Source of the DNA: Mactra quadrangularis
Lineage: Eukaryota > Mollusca > Bivalvia > Venerida > Mactridae
Direction of reading: 5' to 3'
NCBI GenBank assembly: GCA_025267735.1
Contig: CM046303.1
Location: 40,313,380 to 40,377,379, forward strand
DNA: 64,000 nt
The position numbers and the translations under genes are program-made. The notes below the pieces were generated by a model. That model saw nothing but the letters and a program-made list of their open reading frames with translations. It was not told the DNA's origin and ran no database searches. Positions within the stretch are counted from its first letter, which is position 1, and each line of letters opens with the position of its first letter. This document shows, in pieces, positions 22,881-36,400 of this stretch.

Positions 22881-23978
22881 GCATGGCGGAGTACATGTGA
22901 TGTATCGTGGGATAACCGACGATGATCCAATCTGGCATTTTTTTTATAGATTAGGTTATAAACCAGGTCGGCTATGATGGCTATCAGGGATATAAATACT
23001 TTGGATCCCCTTAAACCGTCGCTTATAAATAATAATTTTTTTGTGCATGTATATTGTTTGTATATAAAAATCGCGTTTTACAAACAAAAACTGTCGTGTA
23101 ACTTGACTTTTAGATTGAATGTTTTCTTTCAAGATAACAATTGTATCAATAAACAACATACATTGAATGCCTTCATTGTACATCAGTTTGAATATTATGT
23201 ATACAGGTATATTTTCCTTATTGTGATAAGAAAACAATAGTATATTCCCTTATAGCATATTATTTCAGGTACAAGTATGCTAAGCTAACTTTTGTTCTCT
23301 AACTTAATAAACGTATTGTGTATTAGATAAAAACTTCCTTAATTCCTAAAGCTATATTGTCATCATCATCATCTGCTGTCATGTCAACTAAATAAACAAG
23401 TTCTTGATTACAAATAAGTAGAATCACTAAATAACTGTCCTCTTATGTTACTTACAAGTACATGTCTTTCTAAATGCATATTTTTTGTATTGCGTTGTAT
23501 TGTATTGTTTAGCATTGTACTGTTGTTTTGTTTCCCAGAAAAGAGCTCTATGTAACATACAATTACACGGAAATATACAATACATTACTGATTTTGTTAA
23601 AAGACAGTTTGTACATACACATCTATAGGTATTTAAGTTACCATAAAAATCATGTCTTACTTCCATTACCCTGTAACAATTCATGCTCAAATGAACATAA
23701 CCCGATTTTTCTGTCTAGAAATACCAATCTTTTTAAACCAAACAAATCAGTACTTTTTGAGAATTTCTTATCTCTGTTATCTATGTCTCTAGTTTTACGT
23801 TTACGACCTAATTTCACACTGTCAGACTGGACTTAAGTCACGTTAAGTGGAATAATTGTTTTTGATTAGAAGTTTATTTAAACATCTCATTTAAAATAAA
23901 TCGTCACAATGTTATATTGCTGATAATTTATATTGACACAAGATTTAATTGATAGACCAATCATTTTATTTCTTCCAG

Positions 23979-24460
23979 AGAAAGATGAAGGCACTCAGTG
24001 ACAGTAAAAATCCGGTTGCCAAGTTTGTGATGACAGGATGGGCTTTTCTGGAATGTTTATTATTTTCTGGAACACTGTATGGATGGAGTTCACTTGTTTA
24101 TGTTCTCAAGGATGAAGGAATATACGGCCATCTTTGTAATGTTTCACTTCCGGTTCAATCTCTGACTTCCGATACAAACGGATCTAATATCAATCACCAT
24201 AGCAACGGAATTTTAAACATTGTTTCTATAGGAACTGGAATAAACACGACTTATTTAAATAATAGTTCTTACAAGCACTCTGTGTCAAATGAAGCTAAAG
24301 CTATCTCTATGGACAACATTGAGAAAAATGGATGTGAGGCTCAAGATAAAATGTTGTCCCTATGTTTCACCATATCATCATCCTTGTACTGTATTAGCTG
24401 TGCGGTGATGGGTCATATAAACTTTAAACTAGGAACCAGAAGAACAAGATATATAGCATT
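23979..24460 (+). CDS. SLC43A3-like: Copy B exon 1 of coding sequence
   Basis: The exon follows the acceptor at 23978, has 6 nt of 5' UTR, then codes residues 1-158 plus two bases, with donor GTAAGT at 24461. It holds TM1, the glycosylatable first loop, TM2 and the basic TM2-TM3 loop. An in-frame upstream ATG at 23949 lies before the acceptor and would be intronic. Confidence 0.9.
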
Positions 24461-27400
24461 GTAAGTGTTAGTAGGTAGTTTACCATGTTACATGTGTTAT
24501 ATTACACTCAGGGTGCGTTGCTCGTATCGCTTTGTGTTCTGGTTCCCTTCTTACAACAAAGGAATAAGTGAGTGAAATCAAATTAAGGTACCAGATTATA
24601 AAGTGATACAAAGCGATTGGCTTAAGCAACGCAACCTAAGTTAAATATTATATACGTTTTGATTGAGACATTTCCAAGCTTTATATAGCCGTAACTCACT
24701 CTTTTCTTATAATGGGTTACGACTGTTTTCCACTAAACCTGTGATATACTTCATGAGTGTCGTAAGATGATATAGTGTTATTGTAGACATTCAAGTTTTT
24801 GGGGTGTAAGACTTCGGTCGTCTTCTTGTAACTTACTTTTTAAAGTTAATAAATTTACATCTAATAAATTACCGATACGCCAAATAAATACCCTTACTTA
24901 AAGTCGTCGTTTCCCTTTTTCTCAATCCTAACTTCATTTAACGGCATAAAATAAACTAGTATTTAAGAGTAGTGGAGTCGGAATTCATGTGAACAATTAC
25001 ATGTAATTATATTTGTCTCGATTTAGAGCCTTGAAATGATTGTTTTATTTACTTGTATAGTTTCGTATACTTCTTCACAAATACATATATTAACTTTCTA
25101 TATTTTTATTTCTGACCTTACCTTAGCAATATTTATTAATTTGTTGAAAATACTACTTATAAATGTTATTTGGCTGGTTATTTAGAAGTAAAAACTATCG
25201 TAATCTAAGACGTTTAAAGAGCAAACAAACATTTTGACAGCAGACCTGTACATCCTTGTATATCAATCTTTTTTCAGTCTATTGTTTACAGTAGGGGCTG
25301 TATGCCTGGCTTTTGTATCCAAAGGTAAGAGTTTCAAAATATTAATTAATACAAGGATTTTATATAACAGGGATTTGTAATAATAAGTAAATGTAATAGA
25401 TTTTTATCAAATTTCACTGTCGTCGCTATTATTTCGGCCCATACGGAAAACAAGTATAACAAGTTTAAATAAAGATATTCATATGAAATTTTGTACCAGT
25501 ACTATTCAAATTGAATAAATGTTAGGAAAAATGTGTTTCTAGATGATTTTGAGGTAAATTACCCTCACAGACTGTTTCACAAAATAATGCATTTCCCCGC
25601 CGATCTGCTATTTTTAACCCCATTTTACATCACCTAAAGTCATATTTTCGGTCATTATTGCAACAATTTTTTGTCAAAAACATTCACAAGTTGCATTGAA
25701 GACATGTACAAAAACATGAATAAAGTTTTTAAACTATGTGATAGTTTGTACAGCCTGATTGAGCCAGTTATAGACAGTGACGACCGTGAAAATTCAAAAA
25801 AGCACTTCGATACAAATCCCTGTTATATAGAATCCCTGATTAATATAAAGATGTCTTATAGTTGTATGTCCCTGGTTTGGTGTGCCTTTTATATTGGGAG
25901 ATTGAAAGCGTTTAACAAGATTTAGAGTCTTGTAAAACACTTGATAACTTGAAATATGAATGCTGATCCAAGTGATGGATTCTGCAAGAAATCTCGATAC
26001 TATTTATCCGAGTCCATATGGCGTTAATGTCTAACTTGATGTAAGGCAGATGACTGATAAAATATTTTATACTATTATTTGTGTTTGTAAGTTTAGTTCC
26101 CTTCAGCTATGACAACGTTTTCAGTAATGTGCTCTATGGTTAGGGCTATCACGATATACCGGTATATTGCAATACCCAGCTGCAGCAATACGTACCGCGG
26201 TACGATTTTAATGTACCGGTATTTGGCGATATTTTTTTCATGTATTTTTGAAAACAAGAGATTAAATAACCATCCTGATTTTTTTATAAATGGGGTAAAA
26301 CTAGAAATGGTAGATAATTTTATATACCTAGGAATTAATTTTTCATACAATGGTAAAATGGCATTAGCAGTAAAAACACTTAACGAACAAGCCTTATGTG
26401 CTTATCACAATTTGATGTCATTGTTTGATAAGGTTAGTTTAGATATTAAAACAAAATAGTCTTTATTTGATTCCATGATTACTCCAATACTTCTGTACGG
26501 GGCTGAGGTCTGGGGGGTTTATAACCACACTGAAATCGACAAACTACATATTCGATTTTGCAAATCTATTTTAGGAGTAAAACACCAAACACCTAATTAT
26601 GCAGTGTACGGTGAATTAGGGCGTTATCCATTATCCACACTTAGCAAAATAAGAGCCGTAAAATTTTGGACTAAAATTATGAAAAACGATCAATCTTACT
26701 GTAATCAAATGTACTGGGATCTTTGTATAAATGTGAGAAACAGAAGTTGGGCTGCACGTTTAAATTCTATTTTAGATCACCTGGGTCTCTCTTATATAAG
26801 AACAAACTTTAATCCAAATCATAATTACTTCCCTTTAATCAGAGATAGAATTAAAGATCAATTTATTCAAAACTGGACTACAACTATCAATTCAATGTCT
26901 AGACTTAAGTATTATGCAAATTTTAAAATTGGTTTTAAATATGAACAGTATCTTGATAATGTATTTAATAATAAATTAAGAAAACAATTAACTTGTTTTA
27001 GATTAAGCAATCATAATTTAGAAATCGAAGCAGGGAGAATATCGGGGACTTTAAGGGAAAATAGACTGTGTAGGTTATGTAACATGAATTTTGTTGAGAC
27101 TGAGTATCATTTCATTATGTGCTGCCCAGCCTATAAAGACATAAGAAAAAAATATCTCCCGTATGCAAAATGGGCATGTATCCATAAATTTAATAATATA
27201 ATGTCGTCATATAATAAAAAGTTTAATATAAATTCTGCCAAATTTATTTCAGAAAGTCTTAAAAAACGTAAAAATATTTTGGAAAATGTATAATGTTTTT
27301 GGATGATTAATTATTGTATAATTTCTCATATATATTCTGTTAATTTTATTCATAGATATCCTGTTTATTTTTATGTAGATTCTCTGTATGTAATGTATGA

Positions 27401-30400
27401 AACTTGTATTTTTGTCTTTGCCATAAAATATCTCGATGGAAATGGCCAAAGGCTAAACTTAGCCGATAGCTAATATAGCTATAGCTATGCCAAGATGTTT
27501 ATATTGAAAAATTCTTCTCTTCGCGAAATAAAAGTAGCGAAACGTCAGTTCTTCCATTGTTCATTCCATCTAACCTGAAGTTGCAAGAATTCAAGCGATT
27601 GGGACAGTCCTAAATAATCGTAAATACTTAAACAGGCTAGATTCTATTAGTAGCCGCATATAAGATTTGCAATTTTTCTGTTAAATACAGCGGATAAACA
27701 ACGAATTTAAAAGCCCGCAATATATCGTGGTACGTATCGCAATACGAGGACAGCGTTTTGCAATATATCGCGGTACGCTTCTGGCGTATCATGACAGCCC
27801 TATCTATGTTGATAAGTATTATATTATTTAATGAAGAATTGAAATGCAACCATAGGTAACATTAGCAAATATAAAGATTACAAACCATCTAGAACATATA
27901 CATTACCCTGATCAAACAAAATCCAATTACACTCTCGTGTAGCTATGACAAAATTTTAATTACCTAGATGTGGTTCGTTGAGGAATTATGTTCATTATCT
28001 TAAATTGTATAAACCTGCAACTGACAGAATATAGCACATGCATTTCTAAACTTTACTGGTCACATGTTCGAATTGCCACAATATAAACGGGTTTGTAAAA
28101 ATTGGTCTATAATTTAATCAACATGGTTGTATATGATTTCAGAATAAAATTCTTCTAGTTTATAAACATAAAATATGCTATTCATTTAAAATGTAAAAAA
28201 CCTGGACACACATGTGCATTGTTCATCTTAGGCACTGGACATAATTCTTTCCATTAATCATTATTCTTTTTTCTCCTTTATTCTACTTGTATATTTGTTA
28301 TAATTAAATGTACTCATTCACAGATTTCAACTTAAACGTTTTTCCTGAAACTATCAAAATTATTTGGAGACATTTTTTGAAGCAGGAAATTATTTTTTTA
28401 AGATAAAACTTTAAGTGCAAATTGACATACAACTACAAATGATGGCGTTTCAAGTAATAAAATATAACCCGTATGTCACAGTATAGACAATTTTAGCACA
28501 TTTTTGTGACTTTTATTGTATATTTCTTGCAGTCTATAGGTCAGTTTGTTCAAAAATAATAAGAATTAATTTTTTGGCACAATAACAGACACTGAATAGT
28601 ATTTTGAAAATATAGAAAAATTTTAACCAAATACACATGTATGTGAACTAGTACCTTTAATATCCTAGGTGTAAGATATAAAACTTCTACCATTGTTTAT
28701 GGTACATCTACCTTATGTACGGTATATATATTAACATTATCAAAATGTCATATGATCTATTATATTTTATTTATATAGAGTTACCATGGTTGATATTTCC
28801 TGGTCTAACATTGATTGGCATCGGTGGTCTCCCATTATTCGTAACCAATAATCAGGTTAGTAGATATCTCCCTTTGTACTTATAATATAACATTTTGTAT
28901 CATGTTATGTATGTTTTGCTCCCTTTTAACGCCCTCTACAGTTGTGCAACGATCACCGCTCCTAGCACCACAGTATCAAGTAGGATAGTTTCCAGTCATG
29001 GGATGTACATATTAATGGTAGAACACCAATCTCCGTAAACAGATATCATGTAGAGCATTGTCGTACAGGATCTCTAAGGTTAGCCAGTAGGGTCACGTCG
29101 AGATGACCTTTAGGTCGTCCAATCAATGCGTTGCTTTTATATAGACAAAACACTTTTAATAGCATTTTGATTTCGCTGTTTCTGTTTTTAGACCGAGGTT
29201 TGCGATCTAATTTGACGGTGGTGTTATTTACAGGCTGTGATTGGACGGCTTATTTCAAATTGCGTGACGTAGATGTTGTAAACAAGTTACTAAACATAAT
29301 GATTTCGTCATGAATGTTATGTATAATGAAAAAAGGTCACATGAACGTGACTCACACAACAAAACAGCCAGATCTAAATTAGCGAGTAGGCGAGCGGAAA
29401 ATTTTAGATCGGGTTTTAATCAGATTGGTCGAACACAGGATGTAGAAATCTAAGCATTTCCAGTACAGTAAATGCGCTGACCAACTCGCTATATGACAAC
29501 ATATATGTAATAACAGGGATTGGCCAGATTTCATGTTACTATTTTATTCATAATTGTGTATTGGAAACGTCATCATTTATTGTTATTATATATACATGAT
29601 GATGATGATATTTCTCTATTAATTCAGATTTCTAAACTGTATGTAAAAGGAGGTTCATCAGTTGTTGGACTTTTCTGTGGAAGCTATGATATGTCTGCAG
29701 GTGTTTATCTTGTTGTCAAGGTAATACATTCACTGTTTTATTATTTTAGAAACTTCATTAAATCTCTAACAAGCCGGTTTCGTTTTTTACACAAACGGTC
29801 TTACTGATATATGATATCTTCGCCTTCTATTAGAGAATTAGCTTAAGTGGCCTTTATATATATTTATAGAATGTTCAAGAATATTGTAGAAACATCAAGG
29901 TAAAATAACAATTGAGTAGCACATACAAGATTCTCCCAGACCGTTCTATCAACAAACTAAAATTTAAATCAAAGCACTGAAAGTACTGGGGTATTCATTG
30001 TGTTTAGATTTATTCAATTTTTGTTGGGTTTTATGCTGTAGCAACACCTTGTAAAGGTTATATCACATCGGTCAGTCCAACTACTCAATGTTCCTGGAGA
30101 GGCTTTATCTCTGGATTTAGCTGATAACAAACTACTAGGTGCATACTTCGTCAGTGACTGACGATTGCCCTACATGCTTTAGAATCAGGGGAAGGAGGCA
30201 GAATGGCCGTAGAAATTATTAATGGTGTCGATTACATGTTTTTTTTCATACTCTCTTCACAATAAAAATCTGCTTGAGTCATTTACAATATTGAACGATT
30301 GAATTTACGTATTACTATATTACTGTTGTAATTAGTCAAAGCTGTTAACTGTTACAATATGACTATCACATTGTTTAATTAGTCTGTGTGTCAAAAAAAT

Positions 30401-33400
30401 CTAATATAGGAGAGACTTAAAACTATGTCATTGTTATCTGTTATGTGTGCTACGTAGTACACATTTTTGAGCAAAGTTGGACAAACACCCTGCTGCTATT
30501 CTATGATTTATATAGTAACTGAACAGAAAATAATGTATTTAAACCCCATTTCTGCTTATCATAAATGTCTTAGAAATTAATTTTACCTGCACTGATGGTG
30601 TTTAATGATGAAGGTTAAATTTTACAGATATAATTAAGATTTAATTGTTTGATAAATTATATTTCTTTTTTTTCATTCGATTACCTGATTTAACAAAGAG
30701 GTTAATGTAGTCAAGTGAATGGGATTATTTTTTGGAAAACAGTTGAAAGTGTTTTATATGCACAAATTATCTATATCTTGTAAGTAAATAAATAAATGTT
30801 AAGATTCAAAGTGTTATACTAAGATTTATCTAAATACTGGAGTTCATAATTACACACAAACTACATGTAGTTATTTTGAAGAAAAAGTGATAAATGTTCC
30901 AAACATTATTATGTTGATGACTTCAACAAGTACAAATAATATATTCAATACATTAATTGATAGTATAATAATTATCATTTATATTATTAATATATTTAAG
31001 TTAAATGCAGTTATTGTATTTTTAAATGAGTATGTTGTATTAACATTTTTTATTCAGAAATTTTTCCTTAATCTCTCCAGTTCTTGTCAGATTACACTTT
31101 GGTGAAATGAAACTTTTCCATCATAAGCCTTTATTCTTTATTGAATAGATTTCATAGATTTTATAATCCCTTAGCTCTTACAGTGCTTCAAACTGTACCT
31201 TCACAGAGAAAAAAGAGAAAAAATCTACATCAATTTTTATTTTCTTGAAAGGGTTTGATACTCCAGTATCCAAGTCAGAGTGCTACTTAATGTATCATAG
31301 TCAACACTAATAGTGTGACTTTACCAATGATAGTTCACACTATTTTATTGCACAAGATTTTCAAAAGACCCCCCCCCCGAAAAAACCACTTAAAAACAGA
31401 GGATTTTCCAAATTTACTGACTTGTAAGTATTTAAACCCGATATACTCATGGATGGATTTTATTGCAAGTATTTTATCCATTGTGATACTCATTGACAAA
31501 ATGTATATTGATGATTTTATCCTTGTTAAATTTATTTCACCTAAGGACTTGCATCCAATGAGCCGTAAAATTCAGGTTTAATTGCACACGACCCGAACAG
31601 TTATAGTCCGGAAATGATTATCTTTAAAACAAACCCAATACGCGGGAATCAGCACTTATAATAATGTATACAGTACAAGTATTAGCATTTCCAAAAATGC
31701 TTGAAAACGTCGATTAGCCATATATGACAACTCCTTTAGTAAAGCATTAAAGCAATATATGTGTCAGAGTTTAACAATTTCTTCATGTTCCGACCGAGCA
31801 CGTACAAACTCATTTTTACGGTATACTTTATAATTCACCTGTCCATTTGGCAAGAAATTATATTTATTGATAACCAATCCAGATTATTCGATTTAAGAAC
31901 ATGCTCTCTCCCATATTCCGACGGCTAATCGAACGTAGATTATATTTCTTTACAAGAAAATATTGACGCAAAGCATCAAAGGTCCCCTAACAATTAATAG
32001 CACGAAAGTACTGCTTACGCCTGTGATCTCTATAAGTGAGGTATTAAAATTCTTTAAAAAATGTTTATTAACCGTTAATTAAACCAACCATGTTTGATAA
32101 TTTAATATATAAATGTACAATATATAAAAGGATCATTATCAGTGATGGTCTGATAGTCCTTCTCTGTTTATGGTGCCATTCACAGTGTCTTCGTCAGTGG
32201 TTTAGACAATGACTTTCTATAAATAGACCGCGAAGGCCGTCAAGTGTACATCTATCTCATAGTACTGCCACACACCTCTCACGAGTATTATGGGCAGTCT
32301 TATCTCTGTTACAAGTTAATCGCTTCAAGTATATTCTGTGACGTCATATTGAGAGTCTGGTCAATTTCTCGCGCAGAAATACATAAAGTACCAGTTTCAG
32401 TATGATGTTGCATATCATGAACTACTTTGTCTCGGAATATTCTGGCTTGAGTGCTGTTAGGTATAGGCGATTTAAATTGGACTCTGATCGGAATACTACT
32501 ATTAATCTTTTCATAACAGAGTATTCATTGTTAACACAATGAATACAAAAATGATGTAATATCATGTATACTGTATACAAGAGAGACAAGTTTAGGGTAT
32601 TCCTTTATTATTAAGTAATACAGTTTTTGTATATCATATAGTATATAGCACTGTATAATTACAGCTGTAGTAGCCTTTTAAAAAGGGGTAAAGAACCAAA
32701 ATGTTAAGAATTTATCAAACAAAGACTCAGGGGCGGATACAGAGTAGGGCTGCCTGGGGGGCTGGCAGTCCCAAATTGGGGTGGGTACGGGAGGGGTGTC
32801 CCCTCCGGTTGGTGGGGGTACAGAGGGCCTCCCCGTAAATTTTGAAAAAATGAAGGTCTAAAATCGTGCTTTCTGGTGCACTTTTGGACGTTTTTGTTGC
32901 ATCCATAATAGCACAGATTAACCCTTATACTAGTGAATTCCGCATTTTTATGTGTCTTGCCCCCATCATAATGGCCGCCACGGGGCTTGAACTTGGTATT
33001 TTTAACTAGATTTAGTGAAATTCACTTTAGGAAAGTCGTTCAAAAACAAACCCTTTTTCTCAGGCCCGACCCCCATCAAAAGATGTTTAGAGGGTCACAA
33101 AGGAAGATGCCACCCTTTGTTGCTAGAGTTTAAACGGAGAGCAGCGCCCCTCATCGCCAGAGAAAGGGGTCACTGAGTGCAGAAAACTGACCCAAAATGC
33201 TGATAAGAAAACATGTTTTCAGTGTCTGAGAAGTACCGGTACTTATGACCTCATTTTTGGAAAATATCAACAAATTGAAAGGGAATAACAGAGAAGCTTC
33301 TAAATTATGATACATTCTAGGAGATCCAGCTGATCAAAATTATATCAATATTAATTTTAACTACGCGTGCAACACAGTATTGCAGTCAATCAAAAACATC

Positions 33401-36400
33401 GTTCCTATGGTCCAGTCAGATAAGCCAGTGACATAGATCTTTATCTCTGATCAAGCGTAAACAATTTGTTGATTGATAATTACACTCTCAACAAAGCCCC
33501 AAGGCAAGAAATTAACAACCGGATGATAGCAACTGCTTTGATAACGGACACACTACGGACCATAAATGCATTAGAGAATATCAGTCCAGCTGGAAAACGT
33601 ATCTCTGGGCTGAGATGGGGGGGGGCTGCAGCCCTGTTGCCCAGGGCTAAATCCGCGGCTGAGACTGGTTGTGCTGTCGATCACATGGAAATTCAATTGA
33701 TAGATATTGATGGAATGAATTACAGTAACTGTTGTTATATAATCCTGTTTTTATGTAGTCATCCTATTATAATTATGGCCTGATTTTTTCAGTTACTTTA
33801 TCAACAAAGTTTCAGAAGAAGAGATATATTTCTAGTACTGGCTGGAATGCATGTTTTAACTCTTATAAGTACAAGGAAGTTTCTACCTGAAGATTTTATA
33901 GAACAGAAACTTGTGATAGAAAAGAAGAAAATGGAAATAAGAGTGAATGACGAGGCTGTGGAAACTCTGATTGTAAAACAACGTAGAGGTTTGTTACATT
34001 TCTGTACAGGTTAAACCAATCTCCATAAACAGAGCGCAGTCATACAGGATCTCTATGGTTCGCTAGGAGGGTCACGTCCATATAACCTTTGCTTCAACCA
34101 ATCAATGCGTAGCTTTTATCTACACGAAACACTATAAATAGCATTTTGATTTCGTATCTTCTATTTTTAGACCGAGGTTTTGGAGCTTATTTGACGATGG
34201 TGTTATTCACAGGCTGTGATTGGATGGCTCATTTCAAATTGCGTGACGTAGACGATGTAAACCAGTTACGAAAAATAATGATTGCGTCATTAATATTATA
34301 ATGAAAAATGGTCACCTGAACGTGACCTTATAACGAAACAGCCAGATCTAACTTAGCGAGTAGGAGAGTGGAAAATTTAGATCGGGTTTTAATTAGATTG
34401 AGGTTAAATATTAGGTGTTTGACAGTGCCCAATAATACCATATCTATTGCTTTAAGTTGCTGAATACATTAGAGAGACGGTTGTCCTTGATTTTACGCTA
34501 AGCCCTTCTTGGTCTTGTAACTCTTCTTTATGGAGGTTATATATACATATTATCATCACCTGTTTAGAATAATATCTTTGTTTGTTTGTTTGGGTTTTAC
34601 GACGCACCAACACAAAAGGTCATATCGCGTTAATATATTTGTAGATAGAGGAACTTGAAACATTGTCATACTTGGGCGGATCTAGCGGGGGTGTCAGAGG
34701 GTCCGAACCCCCCTGGAATTTCCGAAATGTACCTGTACATTGTAGCATGAAGCAATTTTTCTAGGTGCTTAACATAAATTAAATGGTTATGTAGCTTTTA
34801 TTATTAATATGTTGCCTTATTCTACAAAATTTGTATAATGTGGTTTGGACCCCATAGAAAATGTTTTTCCTCTAGAAAAAATTCTGGATCCGCCCCTGTA
34901 ATAAATGTAAGAATGTTTTGTATATGTTTCAGCAAGACGTCCATCTATAGCAGATGTACAGCCATTAACCAGTTATCTTCGACAACCATTATTTATTACA
35001 CACACTATATGGTTATGTTTGTTGACTCTGAGATTTTATTATTTTGTTGGAAATTTGAATCCATTCCTAAACAGACTTTTAGAAAACGACAACGAGAAAG
35101 GTAAGTCGGCCACGAGTTGACTCTAGTATTATTTTCTTCATTCCATAGTTTGGCCATCTTTGACTTTTGGTGAGTTATTTTACTGATGGAATGTTTTATT
35201 ATCTATTTTTCAGTGAGATATTTCACTGATGGAATGTCTTATATTTATTCCAGTATGTTATTTAACTGATATAATGTTTATATCTATTTTTCAGTGAGAT
35301 ATTTCACTGATGGAATGTCTTATATTTATTCCAGTATGTTATTTAACTGATATAATGTTTATATCTATTTTTCAGTGAGTTATTTCACTGATGGAATGTC
35401 TTATATTTATTCCAGTATGTTATTTAACTGATATAATGTTTATATCTATTTTTCAGTGAGATATTTCACTGATGGAATGTCTTATATTTATTCCAGTATG
35501 TTATTTAACTGATATAATGTTTATATCTATTTTTCAGTGAGATATTTCACTGATGGAATGTCTTATATTTATTCCAGTATGTTATTTAACTGATATAATG
35601 TTTATATCTATTTTTCAGTGAGATATTTCACTGATGGAATGTCTTATATTTATTCCAGTATGTTATTTAACTGATATAATGTTTATATCTATTTTTCAGT
35701 GAGTTATTTCACTGATGGAATGTCTTATATTTATTCCAGTATGTTATTTAACTGATATAATGTTTATATCTATTTTTCAGTGAGATATTTCACTGATGGA
35801 ATGTCTTATATTTATTCCAGTATGTTATTTAACTGATATAATGTTTATATCTATTTTTCAGTGAGATATTTCACTGATGGAATGTCTTATATTTATTCCA
35901 GTATGTTATTTAACTGATATAATGTTTATATCTATTTTTCAGTGAGATATTTCACTGATGAAATGTTTTATAATCTATTTTTCAGTGAGTTATTTTACAG
36001 ATGTTTGTTTTTATACTATGATGGGCGGTTTGTTAACATCATTTCTGGTTGGTATTGTTTATGATGGTCAAAAATCATGTTTTACAAGTAGGTTTTGAAT
36101 ACTTCCACAGTCTACGAAATTAGTATATGAAAGTGGTATAGAAATTGGTTGTCCTGGGCAACCGGACACCCACTAATTCATTCGGAACTCCTCGGGCATT
36201 CGTTCATGAAAGGTCGAGGTGTTCCGAATGCCTGTAATTTCGTAGATTGCTTTTATTCTATTGTTCCATTAGAATACATGATAATTCTTTTTACAAGTAA
36301 TTCGGACAAGTGTTTATCTTAATATTTTAATTCAGTCATATCTCATAATTAAACCTTTAAAAACCATAAAAATGCACAACCTAGTAATTGTATTTAGTTG

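Noticed and set aside
23528..23836. 102-codon frame as upstream coding exon of copy B
   Set aside because: No in-phase connection: the exon at 23979 starts with its own ATG 6 nt after the acceptor, and the translation has no similarity to the transporter.
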